NCBI RefSeq assembly: GCF_027943255.1
Contig: NC_072893.1
Location: forward strand, 132,183,784 to 132,247,783
DNA: 64,000 nucleotides
Source: Anastrepha obliqua
Taxonomy: Eukaryota > Arthropoda > Insecta > Diptera > Tephritidae
Direction of reading: 5' to 3'
The position numbers were made by a program, and so were the translations under genes. Under the pieces are notes generated by a model. The model searched no databases. It had not been told where the DNA came from and was given only the letters and a program-made list of their open reading frames with translations. Of the stretch, positions 27,233 to 40,270 are shown in pieces. Position 1 is the stretch's first letter; every line of letters starts with the position of its first letter.

Positions 27233-27733
27233 TTATTTTTTGGAAATAATATCCGGCATATGTCCGCCGCGGCTACGAGTTACATCTTCCATTCGATCAG
27301 TCCAATTTTTGACTACTTTTCCAATAGATCTGGCCGTATGGTGTCAATGGTGGCTTAAAAATTGCAATAACTCGAATGTTAAGTGCGCCGTATTGCAAGT
27401 TGAGCCGAATTATTGGAATCAAATGTTGTCGATGTTTAGCGGATTAATTTTTGAAAACAAAAATCCAACCAGCAGTAACGGCAGCTCCTTCCTTATTTTG
27501 AAAGAAATAACGGCCGATGATGCCGCCAGTGATCTATGAACTTCGCGAACAGATTTATTAATTTTTTTTTCAAAGTAAATTTCCACAATTTGGAAGCGTT
27601 GTTCTGGCATTAAACGATTCAAGATGAGCTGCCAATCCTTACTAAACAGAAATGTCAACACAGTTTGCCATTATCAGCTGTCTAACGATAGTTATCGATA
27701 TCGCTAGTTCTTATGCAGCTGAAAAAAACACCC
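27233..27733 (-). mobile_element. Internally deleted Tc/mariner-type transposon (DUF4817 transposase relic)
   Basis: On the minus strand the right end starts GGGTGTTTTTTTCAGCTGCAT at 27733. It is followed at 27661-27480 by an N-terminal transposase segment (DWQLILNRLMPEQRFQIVEIY), the helix-turn-helix start of DUF4817-type elements. The next recognisable piece, at 27330-27235, is the extreme C-terminus of the same protein (KVVKNWTDRMEDVTRSRG, then GHMPDIISKK and a stop). The catalytic DDE/D middle, about 270 residues, is absent. This is a non-autonomous deletion derivative. The left terminal repeat is not visible. A matching right-end fragment lies at 48933. Confidence 0.65.
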
Positions 27734-29643
27734 GATACATCTTCTGCTAGCTAAAATTTCTCTGCTCAAAATTAAAACTTTCATGAAACATGCGAGATTT
27801 GCAAAATCATAATACATACAATAATTTTGAGTATGTTTCTCTTTTGAAAGCGAACAGTTTCTTCATGTATGTATGCAATACGTTTACATGCTTTACGCTT
27901 TTAATGCGTAACAACAACAAATGTTTTATTTTTTGTCATTTTTATATGACACCCGCCCTGTAAGTCTTCCATTTAAACTGAGATATACATTTTCCAGTAA
28001 AATCGCGCTAGCCAGCAATGTCAATGGCAAATTTGTTAAGGCCATTATTACTGGACATTGATGGACGCATAATTAACAAGCAAATAGCTGCGCTAATTAC
28101 TGTCACTATCAGCTATCAGTCAGTTGTCAATAAATAATGAACACTTACATATTTACATAAATATACATTTATTATAGATTTGGTTATTGAATTACGATTT
28201 GTAATGATTTGCATGATTCACCCCAAAGGCAACAACAGAAACAGCCGCAGCAGCCGCTGTTGCTTCAAGCGTTAACCACCAGTTGCTGAAACAGCTGAAG
28301 CTTCAATTACAATTAACACATAATAATAGGCCGACAATAATATTGACGAAAAAATAAATAAAAAGGGTTTAAGCTTACATATGTAGGTGGAAATAACGGT
28401 GTTTTTGATTTCTGCATATGTAATACATAGGTGTGTCATATGGAGCCATGCGCGCAGCTGGATTGTGCGTTGATGGCACCTGAGAAATAAAATAAACAAA
28501 TGTAATAAATATGTAAAAAAAATTAAGCGGCTGGAAAGAAAATGCCGCGTCACGTTAATCCAATACTTAATCGGTGGAAGCGCAACAAAGTCACGTTGCT
28601 GTGCTGAATACTCAACGTGGATGTTGCAACAGTTGCGTCAAACTCACTTGTATGCATAAATGCATACACATACATACACACAAATATACTCAAATGTAAA
28701 AGTGAATGTGAGCGGAAGAAACACACACCAACATGCAACTTCGGGCCAAAATTTGAAAGTAAATCTCAATGCCATTCATGCTAACTGTGCAGGAGCAAAC
28801 TTTTTCGGCAAAAAAACTTGCACCACTGGCAAAATCAGCAGCGATTTTTTTCAATTCTGTATTTTGCTTAATCACCAAGTAGTATGGATCTAATGGCTGG
28901 TCTACAGCTGTGGTGAATTACAAAATTATGCTCCTATACATTCTGTGGAAGGTAAAAATTAAGGCGTGCTATCCCGTTGTATTTTGCCATTTACGTGGTT
29001 TCGGGCTTTTGAAAATGAAATCCCAATACTTTCGGACTGTAAAATACTTATTTCAGAACTTCGGAACTCTGAAATGTAAATTCCGAGCCACAGGATTTCT
29101 TGGAACCACGCTAAATATTAGAGCTATTTAACGAACTATTTTTCAAAAGGTGGAAAAAACAGTTGAAACACATAAGTCCCGGTATTCGGGATTTTATGTT
29201 ATGATATGAAATACCCTAATACACATACGCTTGTACGTGTATATTAGCGCTACTAAAATTGCTTTTGCCTCAATTATTTATTGCATATTTTTTATTTGTA
29301 AACAACATAGTCGGTACGTACGTTTCAATGCATACATTTGGCTTGGACTCCCTCCTTTGGTTGGTGCGGAGTCTTGCCTTTTTCTGTTTCTCCGGCTTGC
29401 TATCTGACCAGCTTTTAGTTATTGCAGCTGCTGCTTCACACATTCCCTTGTATTTGTTTCATGTCAATTGATTGTTATTATTGTCATTATTGCTAATAAG
29501 AGATAGAGACTCATGCAAAGTGCAAAGAAACTGCAAAGTGCTTCATCAAGTGTTATTCGATAAGCCAATACATATTTAAACAAATTCAAAAAAGAAAACA
29601 TAGCAAAATAGCTACCAAATAAACAAAAAATAAATATATAACC

Positions 29644-31276
29644 ATGAGTGTGATACGTTCTCCCCCTTGGGAGAGAACACGATCCACAAGTGAGACTAAA
29701 ATTCTTACTCCGCAAACAGTGCCGCTACATATCGAAAACTCGAACTCAATGCCGTGCGCGAATTTAGCACAAAGCGGATCAAAAACAAAAACAAACGGGC
29801 CAATACAGTCAGCTCCCATAAGCTGCAATAACAACATGCGCTCTACATTATTGCCATGGAGCGCAGAGCGCTATGCTGATAATCAAATCAGCAGTCCCGT
29901 ATTCCCTACATCATGCGTGAGCACAACTGGTATGCCCACAACTACCACAACAAATTCATCGACAACTACTTGTTCAGCTGTAGCTTCAAATGGTACAACA
30001 ACAACTGCATCGACAGAACTAATGGTAGCGACCCTTTTGTCTGCCTCTACGCAATCAGCTACACCAAAAAAGCAAACTGCGTTTAAAAGGGTTCGAAACT
30101 CACCTACAAAGGTCTCAACGTCGACTGCCAGTAGCAAAAAAATTAAAGCAACATCAACCCTGAGTCAAAGCAAACTGCCAAATTACTGGCTGAGTGGAAC
30201 TTCTTCTGCAAACAAATTTGCAGTTTTAGATGTGGATGATGAAGAAGAATCTGCTCAAACTGCAAACAGTGGGCAAATTAAAGATCCACCATCACAAAAT
30301 ATAAATGCAAATAAAGATGTAAAAGAAAAAAATAATAAGCCTCCGCCAATATATGTTCAAGGTGTAGAATGTATAAAAACATTAAAGAGTGCTTTAAATG
30401 AAGTTGCAAATAACAGCTTCACTCTAAAAATTTTAGCAAATAACGAAGTTCGCATTCAAGCAGAAAATTTGCAAATATATAACCAATTGCACCATATGTT
30501 AAAAGAAAAAGGAACGAAACTGTATACATTTAGACCAAAAAGTGAAAGAGGATTTAAAGTAGTCTTACGTAATATGCACCACTCTACAGACCAAGAAGAA
30601 ATTAAAAAAGAACTAAGCGAACATGGCCACAAAGTACTTAACATTACTAATATAATACAAAGATCAACAAAAAAACCACTATCACTTTTTTTTCATCGAA
30701 CTACAAGCAAGTTATAACAACAAAGACATTTACAATATAAACAAGCTAATGAACTGCATAGTCTCCTTTGAGGCACCTCACCATAAGCGCACCATTTCAC
30801 AGTGCACGAAATGCCAGAAATACGGTCATACCAAAAATTATTGTACAAGAGATCCAGTATGCGTGAAATACGCTGGTAGACATCTATCAATAGAATGCAA
30901 TAACCAAATAAAGGAAGTTAAATGCGCCTTATGTGGAGGTAACCATACCGCCAACTACAAAGGATGCGAAATTTATAAAGCACTTAAAGTCCAAAGATTT
31001 CCACCTCTGCGAAATAAAGAACCAACATCAAATACAAATAAAAATAATACGCCAATAACAACAGCCGTAACAAACATAATTCCCGGAGTCAGCTATGCTG
31101 ATGTTGCATCTTCTTCAAGAGAACATAAAGCAGAGCAGGAGCTGACTAACAAATCTGAAAAAAAAAACAATGATATCGAAGAGCTTAAAGACATGGTAAA
31201 ATCCCTAGTCAACCAGATGACAAATATGATGAATATAATTACAATGCTTTTAAAGAATATGAATGGACAAAAGTGA
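29644..31276 (+). pseudogene. LINE ORF1 (gag-like nucleic acid-binding protein), one frameshift
   Basis: ORF1 begins at ATG 29644 and stays open to 30717. It continues in another frame to TGA 31274-31276, and the break lies in a T8 run (30686-30693). The first 230 residues are Thr/Ser/Asn-rich. A jockey-type gag domain follows (about 235-350; KSALNEVANNSFTLKIL, RGFKVVLRNMHH). After the shift come CCHC-type knuckles (CTKCQKYGHTKNYC, CVKYAGRHLSIEC, CALCGGNHTANYKGC). The middle knuckle has Tyr where its second Cys is expected. The C-terminal tail is Lys/Glu-rich. The product would coat LINE RNA. ORF2 starts 14 bp before this ORF ends. Confidence 0.82.
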
Positions 31277-33878
31277 AAAAATTAAAATTCTAATTTGGAA
31301 TGCAAATGGACTAATACAGCACTATTTAGAACTAAAACAATTCTTAGCTGACAAAGAAATTGACATAGCATTGATTGCAGAAACACATTTTACTGACAAA
31401 AGTTTTCTGAAATTTCCTAATTATAAAATATATGTGACAAACCATCCTGATGGAAGAGCCCATGGAGGGACAGCTATAATTATTAAATCTCATCTCATTA
31501 AATCTCATCTTCAATCCACGACATTGCAAATATATGACAAAAATGGACCAGTATCTATTTCCTCCATTTACTGTCCACCTAGACATATAATAAACTCGGA
31601 TGAATATGACAAATACATAAGAACGCTTAACAATAGATTTATTGCAGCTGGAGATCTCAATGCAAAACACATCGACTGGGGCTCAAGACTCACCAACAAA
31701 AAGGGCCGTATTCTAATTAACGCAATTAACAAAAACAATTGCAGATTTATAAGTACCGGAGAACCTACCTATTGGCCAACTGACGTAAAGAAAATTCCAG
31801 ACTTGATCGATTTCTGCATAACCAAAAACATAAGCCATAACCAATTGACAATTCAGTCGTGCTACGAACTTTCTTCTGACCACTCGCCGATATTACTTGA
31901 ATATGTAAGTTATATAAAATCTATAGATACATCTTTTCGCGTATTTAATGACAGAACCAACTGGGAAAAATTCCGCCACCATATTGACGATCAACTTATA
32001 CCAAATGTGATATTAAAAACGCAACTTGACATTGAACGTGCCATTATCCATTTCAATGACGTAGTACTAGAAGCAGGGATCAGATCGGTACCAAAGCAAG
32101 CTAATAGAACAAATTCAGCAGCAACTGACATTTCTATGAAGAAGCAAATTATTGAAAAACGAAAGTTAAGAAAAAGATGGCAAAAAACCAGATCACCTGA
32201 CGACAAGAGAAAACTAAACTTAGCCACAAAAATTCTTAAGGATACTTTAAACAAAAGAAATAACAAAGAAATCGAAAACTATTTGAAGAACCTGACTCCC
32301 AACAAAGATACAAACTACTCTCTTTGGAAATGTACCAAAACATTAAAAACACAAATAAAACATCAACCACCACTAAAGAAAGATGACAATTCATGGGCCG
32401 TTACAAAAGAGGAAAAAGCGAAAACTTTAGCAAAATACTTTGAAGAGGTTCTATCAAATGACGAAGAAAAGAAAATTGACAACCAAAACAACTACCATTA
32501 TGACTTTACAAAAATAAAAAGGACGAATACACACGAAATAATAGCTTGCATCAAAAAAGGACTAAAACATAAAAAAGCACCCGGATATGACATGATAACA
32601 GGAAAAGCATTAGTGGAGCTACCAACCAAAGCATATATATTTTTGCGAAACGTTTTCAATGCCATGTTTCGCTTGCAATATTTTCCGAAACTCTGGAAAG
32701 TGGCAGACATTATTGCATTGCCAAAACCGGGTAAAGATCCAACTACCGTATCATCTTATAGACCAATAAGCTTACTACCGACAATATCTAAAATTGCTGA
32801 AAAATTACTGCATGATCGACTAACCCAATTTCTGGAGAAAAAACGTATAATACCGGATCATCAATTTGGATTTAGAAAAAAACATTCGACTATCCAACAG
32901 ATCCACAGAATTACAAAAAAATCCAATCAGACTTTGAAAACAATCGTTATTGTGCGGCAGTATTCTTAGACGTAGCTAAAGCGTTTGACAAAGTGTGGCA
33001 CAGAGGCTTACTCCACAAAATAAAAATAATGATTCCTTTTGACTACTATCTTATCATAAAAAGCTACCTAACTAATCGAAGTTTCTATATTAAATATGAC
33101 AATCAATGTTCAGATATTCATCTAATAAATGACTGCTGGAGTTCCGCAAGGAAGCGTTCTTGGACCTCTACTATATGTTTTATTCACCGCAGACATACCA
33201 CCTCCTGACGAAACTAATTCATCAATTGCTACGTTCGCAGACGATACAATACTACTGGCATCGGATAAAAGCTTAACTATCGCTACTGAAAAACTGCAGC
33301 GATACACAAACGCAGTTAAGGAATGGTTCGATAATTGGTGCCTAAAAATAAATGAAGACAAAACCGTACAGGTTATATTTACTACCAAAACAAAATTTAC
33401 TGCAGTTCCAATAAAAATAAATGGCAAAGCAATTACAATTAAACCAACTACGAAATACCTTGGAATACATTTGGACTCGAAACTAAATTGGAATCACCAC
33501 ATAAAGCAAAAGGTCAAACAAATAAAAGAAAAGCTTCGACAACTTCATTGGTTAGTCAGCACAAAATCCAGACTTACTATACAGAACAAGCTATTATTGT
33601 ACAAAGCCATGATTAAACCAATCTGGCTATATGGACTACAGGTATGGGGAACGGCTAAAAAGTCTCACCTAGTAAAAATTCAACGACAGCAATCGAAGAT
33701 TCTTCGAATTTTGACCATGTCTGACAGGTACACGAAAAATGATGACATCCGCAGGACTTTTAATATAGCAACAGTAGACGAAGATACCAAAAAAATAGCA
33801 AGAAGCCACTTTGAAAAAATACAGGGACACAATAATGCAGAAATCAACAAACTTCTGGAAAGGGGAAAAAAACACTGA
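31263..33878 (+). pseudogene. LINE ORF2: AP-like endonuclease plus reverse transcriptase, two frameshifts
   Basis: Start ATG 31263 overlaps the ORF1 end by 14 bp in another frame, as in jockey elements that rely on re-initiation. Endonuclease, residues 1-225: ILIWNANGL, ALIAETHF, IYCPPR, AAGDLNAKHIDWGS and SSDHSPI. The RT begins near residue 430 (KGLKHKKAPGYD, YRPISLLPTISKIAEKLL). A one-base loss in an A7 run (32915-32921) shifts the frame; AVFLDVAKAFDKVWH (RT motif A) follows in the new frame. A second shift near 33128 restores the original frame for AGVPQGSVLGPLL and TFADDTILL (catalytic motif). Thumb and C-terminal parts run to TGA at 33878. No RNase H is seen. The domain set is complete apart from the two indels. 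Confidence 0.85.
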
Positions 33879-34710
33879 AAGACGCTTAAAGAGAACTCGA
33901 CCAAGCGACTTAATGAATGCTAGAAAATAATAAATGTGCAAAGGGGTTAAATTGCTGTTAAATTGTTGTAAAATTGTAATTATGTAGAGTAAAACTTGTA
34001 TTGAATATTATTTAATTGTATATAGTATTACTTCGTTTATTTTAATTTTTATCGCTTTGGCACTGGTCATTAAGCGATGTATGTAAATCCTGGCCAAATT
34101 GTTAAACAACGTACTTAATGTCACTGGACAGATGTATAAAATAAAGGGGATAAAAAAAAAAAAAAAAAAAAAAAAATTGATTGTTGCCGGCTCACTGGCT
34201 TGTCTCATTCCAAGGCAATCCAGTTGGATGTAACACAAAAGCCAAGTGGCATTAAATGGTGAATGGTATCTGTAACTTAGATTTTATTGCAGTAACTCGG
34301 CTCGCTTATACAGCGTAAAATGGTAGCTAATGAGTTGAGAAGAAAATATTGAGGAAAAGCGATTTGGCATGTAAACTACCACACACATTTTATATATTTA
34401 CATATATTAATCTTTCAAGTGATTGCAAGGGACCTAAATTTGTTTCTAAAACTCGGAGTTGGGCGGCATTTTTTGTTCGATTTACTATTTCTCTTGTTTG
34501 ATTCCGCAGTTAATTTCCTTTTTTTGAGCGGAGGTCTTTTAGAGGCTATGTTCACTAATATTTTGAGTACTTCCTCTTCTACGAACATTTGTATTTATGG
34601 GGCCCAGGATTTTAAATTTTCTCATTAATTCAATGCTAATTCAAGCAACTAAAAGCGCAAGATAAGATAGTGTTGGGCTCACAAGTAAAGAAGTTTTGGC
34701 AAGTTACAAA

Positions 34711-34758
34711 TGAATGTTGTTGTTGTTATCATTATTATTATTATTATTATTATTACTA
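34711..34758. repeat. TTG/TTA microsatellite
   Basis: A run of GTT units followed by about ten ATT units and a short ACT interruption. Confidence 0.85.
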
Positions 34759-37700
34759 CTATTGCCATTCTTGTTTTTGCTTGTCGAGGGTGTTGCACCA
34801 GCCTAGCTCAGTTAGCCTAACAGTTGTCGCTCAAGAAACACTTTTTCGACGAGATCGGATCGAAGAACCATCGCCGACTACATTCTTCAATATCAACTAA
34901 GGCAGAATGTCGACTCTGCACACCTTAAATACAACTTGGTTCAAGTGCCAAATCTGAGAGTCATTCCTTCGCTATTCTCGAAAAACATTTCCGCGTCTTA
35001 GCGTTATTATTTATTAGTCCGGTTAAACTTTGCGCAGCACTGTTCGTGAAAGTCCAACACGGTTTTCTTTCTTCATTCCAACATTTCTCTCTTGCACACA
35101 GCGGTCGAAAATTGCAGCTCGCAACTTAATTTTGCCTTTTTCTATTGGACCATCGGCGCGAGCAGACCTTAAGTTTTTGTCTTTAAATTTTTGGTAACGG
35201 CAACGGGCTTTTCTGCGTTCAAATACAAGTATTTTAGCAAATCTGAAATTGGAATGGCTGAAAATACTATTTTACTGCCCGTCATCATAACTATCAAGAA
35301 GCTTTTAGGCTTCATTAAGGAGTGGGAATGTTAAAATTGCTCTAGTCGACTTTATTTGCATTCATATAAAATTCATGCCAAATTAGGTATGAAAAATTCA
35401 AATCTATTCCGAAAGCAAAACGTAAAATTTCTGACAGACCAATTTTAGTTAGCGAAAGGCAATGCGGATGTAAGATCTCCACATATCCTTCTCTACTTGC
35501 TAACCCATAAATCTTACTGTGCTTTGCGCAAAGAAATTTATTGCAATGATTATGGCAATAAAAAATTGCATATTTACAACATCCTCAAGCATTAAAAACT
35601 TTCAAATAAGAACCAAATTGCTAGAAAGCTTTCATTTCAATCAAATAAACGTTGATTAAATCGGAGCAACAGAGTTTTTCGGATGAAGCAAACGCGCAGA
35701 AATCTGCTTTGAAATGTTGCAAAACGCATTTAGTTCATTGACCTAGAAGTGATGGCAGCAGCAACAATGAAAGAGCCAACTACACGCCATAAACAGAACT
35801 ATAACAGCAATAAACAAGAACAGTTTAAACCCCCTGCAGTAAAACGTAGTTGTAGCGTACGGCTATCTCTTATGGGACCAGTACTGGTTCACGCTCCAGA
35901 TAATGCTTTGACTCGAATCTATTTGTATGCGGCGATGTGCTAGCAATTGGACTGCTTTCAACTATACTGAATGCTTTCTGAACTAGTTTCGTTTTGGACA
36001 ATTCACTACAACAAATTCTGTAGAAAGAAAAACCAATTGAGGGGCCACAAGCCTGCGTACATTCCTTCCAGACTTGAGCTTACCCCTAAATTCGTAGATA
36101 ATGTCAATCCGGAGTTCTTACTTTGCTGGCGAACTTTTTCTCAGTATATTTTGCAGTAGCTGATTGCAATATGCAGCGTTACTATGGTCATACGAGTATT
36201 GAACACGCCAGACCACATGTTAGTTACCACTGCTGTCAAATTATAATATTTCACATATTCGTACGTAGATGAAGACTCAACAATGCCGCGACTGGCCAAA
36301 AATATAGCTCTAGTCAGATTCCATTTAGTAAACGACAAATAAGATTTTTATTTTATTCAGGCAGTTTTACGGCGCAATACAAATGCATGAAGTCGCCGCC
36401 CTCTTCAAAAAACAAAAAAAATCCCAACTGGCGTTTAGATAATGGAGATAAAATATGAATGGTCAAATGTCGTTTTCGGTGTGTTTGTACTAAGCTTTAT
36501 ATGAAACATTGCAAAGCTTCCAAATAAAAAATTATAATAATAAGCTCACCCAAGAAAGGCGGCAGTTTTTTTAAGAACCGAAATCTAAAAATATTCCGCT
36601 TCAGAAAAAATTAAAAAAACTAAAGTTTCAAAGTATAATATATCATCAATTGTCGTCAAGTTTTTAGTCCCCTGTTGGAGTAGCATATAAAACCGCGTCA
36701 TTCCGGTAACCTGGAACTGACTGACGTGTGAAACTAAGAAACCCTTTTTAGTCCCCTCGTTAACGATGGCGCTGCCGATGCCGATGAAAACTGAGCAAAA
36801 GTGGTCGTACTCTCACTCATTTTACATTAGTTTGGAGGCAGTTACGAAATACCTAGTATGAAACTGGCTCACGGAGCCTGTCTCCAGTGCCTACACATAC
36901 ATACATATTTACGAGTACATACATATCTGTATAAACTTTTTTCTTACCTGAAAAAACAAATGCCAAACTTTCGTTCAAGCTTCGTTCGCGTCTTTGGGTA
37001 GCATTTTGTGATTTTCTTTCACCTAACTGCTTATAAAACTATCAGTTTGTATTTAATTTGCTGCCAGAAATATGCGCCCGTGCAAAAAAAGTTATTTGTC
37101 TACATTTAAATATAAGATGAATAGCTCTTAACTGCTCTTACTATTTCAACTTGTATACTTCCTTTGCAGTAGTGTTCTATTATTTATGTATTTACAAGTA
37201 GTTTTGAACTCACGACATGCGCTTGTCGGACCTGCAACTTTGTTTAAGACATTGAAGTATATTTGTATATACATACATATGCATGTGTGTATGTATGCAT
37301 GTAACAAAAGTCATATTAAATGTGCGCTGTTTTCCAGAGTCTTCCTTATCTTTTGCGTTCATAAATCTTGTAAAGCCCCCGCTTTAACCGCCTTTGAGTG
37401 TAAATGCTATTTATTTTCGCTGCAATTTTTGCTTTCTGTTTGCAAAAACAAATTTTTCTTTACAATGACCTCTTGATTTTATTTATTTAAAAATGTATGG
37501 CCATAACTTCTGAGCTGTGCGCAATTTAGCCTTATTAATTAAGGCAACCAACATTTTATTTTTCAACATATTGCATACCGTTATATGTATGTAAGTATGT
37601 GCCTATCTAAACTACTGGGAAACACTAAATTGAAAAAAAGATCAAATAAAACATAATAGTCAAAACTTTGCACTAGTGGCGCTGCTATTATTGTGAATAA

Positions 37701-38201
37701 AGGTCGAGTATATACCATACATATGTATCAGCATATGTGCCTGTGTACTTATTTGCCTTATCATGCATTCGTGAAAACAAACTTAAGAGCTGCCGATAAT
37801 TGAAAATTCTTGTCCTTGATCGTCGCCGATACCCAGAAGAAAGAGTAAAAGAAGGCGGCAAGAAAAAATTTAAGAAAAGGAATGATAAGTACAATGACAG
37901 TTATTGGCTGTCTTCTCACCTTAAAAACGTTCGCTTTGGTTTTTTTTTTCTTCACTTAAATGTCACGAGACAACGTGGGAAAATGTGTGGGTAGACCAGC
38001 GATTGTTTCCACTGAAATAGTTTCTTCGTCTGTTTTCATGTCTTTCGACAAAATGGAATCGAAGAGTATATTCAGTTTGTCGGATATCTTCCAATGTAGT
38101 AGAAGTAAGCCAAGCTAATAAACTCTTATAGAAGTTTTATGATTGGGTTTTATGATTTAATTATAACAATAATCAATATATATATTATATATACATATAT
38201 A

Positions 38202-38377
38202 CAGGGTTGGCCATATTAAACTGACCCATGTGATTATTAAAAAAATATGGAAAAATAAACATTTTTTTGTGTTTCATTGTGAAAAACATTTAATTTAGTT
38301 CAAGGAGATTCGTTTACATCACTTTTTGAATATGATATCGCGCAAGTGATCGCCCTTAGCACGTATTTGGATATGTA
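38202..38377 (-). mobile_element. Truncated Tc/mariner-type element end (copy A)
   Basis: Begins CAGGGTTGGCC after a TA. The first 160 bp is nearly identical to the copy that follows immediately, including the codons for DHLRDIIFKK and a stop on the minus strand. It lacks a right terminal repeat, because copy B starts directly after it. Confidence 0.65.
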
Positions 38378-38737
38378 CAGGGTTGGCCATCTTAAACTGA
38401 CCCATGTGATTATTAAAAAAATATGGAAAAAGAAACATTTTTTTGTGTTTCATTGTGAAAAACATTTAATTTAGTTCAAGGAGATTCGTTTACATCACTT
38501 TTTGAATATGATATCGCGCAAGTGGTCGCCCTTAGCTCGTATAGCGTAATGTGCCCGTTTTTCGGCGTTTTCCATAGTTTTGGCCAGCGTCTCGGCCGAT
38601 ATGGCGGCTATTTCCCGTCGGATATTGGCCTTAAGTGCGCCTAGTGTCTTTGGCTTGTTGACGTAAACCTTAGATTTCAAATTACAGTAAAAAGTTATAG
38701 GGTTACTCAATGGGTCAGTTTAATATGGCCAACCCTG
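38378..38737 (-). mobile_element. Non-autonomous Tc/mariner-type element (copy B) with both terminal repeats
   Basis: A 360-bp unit flanked by TA on both sides. The terminal inverted repeats run CAGGGTTGGCCAT...CTGACCCA, about 27 bp, with one difference between ends. On the minus strand 38710-38495 encodes a 71-residue C-terminal piece of a DUF4817-type transposase (LGALKANIRREIAAISAETL, ending DHLRDIIFKK). N-terminus and catalytic domain are gone. The head-to-tail pair could be one insertion landing at the edge of another, or a partial tandem duplication. Confidence 0.72.
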
Positions 38738-40136
38738 TACCTATGAAACCGGTATATGTGAAATAAAAGATGCGTTTATAATTTAATACTAGATAATTGT
38801 CGTAGGGGCCGTCTGTTAACTCTCAGATAATTTGTGAATGTCTCACCAAAATCATTGTTCAAATTTAAAGCCAAAACTCGCCTTTTTCAAATTTTCGTAA
38901 GAAGCGAAGCTCAAAATTTCATCCATTTGTATATAGCGCCATCTATGTATGTGTGAATTCCTATTTCATATGATATACAACTGGTGCATTTGTGGTGACA
39001 TAAAACAGGCAGTTAAAAATAAATATTCTTTATATATTTTTTTGGCAGCATTCTTTATCAAATTTTAGGACTGTAGTGACAGACCATGGACGAATATAAA
39101 GTCGATTTTATGTATCTGTAGGTAAGCCCAGTCCAGCTCTCCAATTCCCATCCAACTAAAGTAATCCCTACTGACCTCACTGTCAGAAAATGAACAAAAT
39201 ATTCGAGAGCCAGCCAGAGCTTTGCTAGAGCTAAGCTCATGAAGCCATTTGTATGAAAAATCCAGCGAGTAGCTGTTCTGATTCAACAGAGGGAGCTGCA
39301 GAAATTTTCAAAGGTCTTCTACCGTGATCAGGCCACATGCACAACAACTATATTTTTACTATGTAAAGTGATGGAAAGCCTTTAGCTAGAAATATAAAAT
39401 TTAACCAAAGTCATCTCGCCGCAAACAGGGACGTTCTTAATTGCTTTCACGCTCTTCTTTCCACTTTCCTTATACTTTGCTTGTTGCTGTAATGCGATTT
39501 TTGCATAAAACAATATTTTCAATTGCAAGAAAGCGGCAAAGAATAAATTTGCTTAAATATGTACGAGTGCATGCAATCTCATTATCTGGAAAGAAGCCGG
39601 TGAGCTGCTGCATTACTGTTATTAAGCTGAGTGTGTGCGTCTGTTCCTGCACTATTTGACCGTTGTAGGTGGGTTCAAGGTATTATATTGTATTTCTTGT
39701 TATTAAAAAAATGCAGCTGCATCAACGGAATTCTATTGTTTGTACAAATAAAGTTTTACCAAGTGTAACGCTTCTTTACGTTCTTTCTTTTCTTCATATT
39801 TTGCTGTGTTACACTCTGCTTCTGCTCAAAATTTTCTTTTCGCCTTTGCTTTCTAGTTCGCTCGTCGAAAGTGCGATAATATTTTTTGTCTACTTACCAG
39901 CCTAGCAGCTACCTGTTATTGTTGTTACTTGTAGCTCTGTGTTTTGGTGTTTTAAGCTGACACAAGACTGGTTGAGGCGCGAAGTACAAAGGTCAAAAAT
40001 CTCAGTTTTTTTTTGCCGGAACTGACAGCTGTTTTAAGATCAATAAGAATTCTTCTTTTTGTAACTGAAACGCAACATATGCGGAAACAGTTTCATTCGA
40101 CTTCACAATTTGCTGGGAATTTCGGAAATCGGTTTA

Positions 40137-40270
40137 TTATTATTATTTTTTTTATTATTATTTTATTATTTTTATTATTATTTTATTATTATTATTTTTA
40201 TTATTATCATTATTGTTTTCATTATTATTATGTTTTTTTTTTGTTATTATTATTATTTTTTAATTTAAAT
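40137..40270. repeat. TTA/TTTA low-complexity tract
   Basis: About 130 bp of ATT and TTTA units with minor interruptions. Confidence 0.85.

Larger units (their letters stand above)
23280..29465. other. Intergenic region between ZNF593 and the second LINE
   Basis: AT-rich DNA with no confirmed host gene. It contains a 32-bp hAT-like palindrome (23456-23487), a LINE C-terminal relic (23995-24290), an internally deleted DUF4817-type transposon (27233-27733) and T-rich low-complexity sequence (27059-27106). At 24376 an initiator-like TCAGTG, followed 510 bp later by a strong CGGTAAGA donor (24889/24890), could mark a noncoding first exon on the plus strand. Nothing recognisable is seen at 24900-26900 or 27750-29465. 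Confidence 0.5.
29477..34176 (+). mobile_element. Full-length jockey-type LINE with poly(A) tail and target duplication
   Basis: A 4.7-kb element ending in a poly(A) run (34152-34176). AATTGATTGTT occurs directly before the element (29466-29476) and again at the end of the tail (34175-34185, the first two A shared with the tail). It has a 5' leader of 167 bp, a gag-like ORF1, an overlapping ORF2 with endonuclease and RT, and an AATAAA-like ATAAAATAAAG just before the tail. Coding breaks are few (three frameshifts, no isolated stops), so this looks like a recent insertion. It is unrelated in detail to the LINE at 18699, which has a different N-terminus and 3' tail. Confidence 0.88.

Noticed and set aside
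34795..34880. tRNA-like A-box pattern (TAGCTCAGTTAG) near 34804
   Set aside because: No B box with GTTCGA at the correct distance and no cloverleaf arms could be drawn.
35035..35225. Minus-strand frame reading IKLRAAIFDRCVQERN
   Set aside because: Looks protein-like but is short, has stops on both sides and matches no family I know.
36690..36745. GTCATTCCGGTAAC, resembling the reverse complement of the 5' end of the LINE at 18699
   Set aside because: Similarity is limited to about 25-30 bases and does not extend; not enough to call a LINE fragment.
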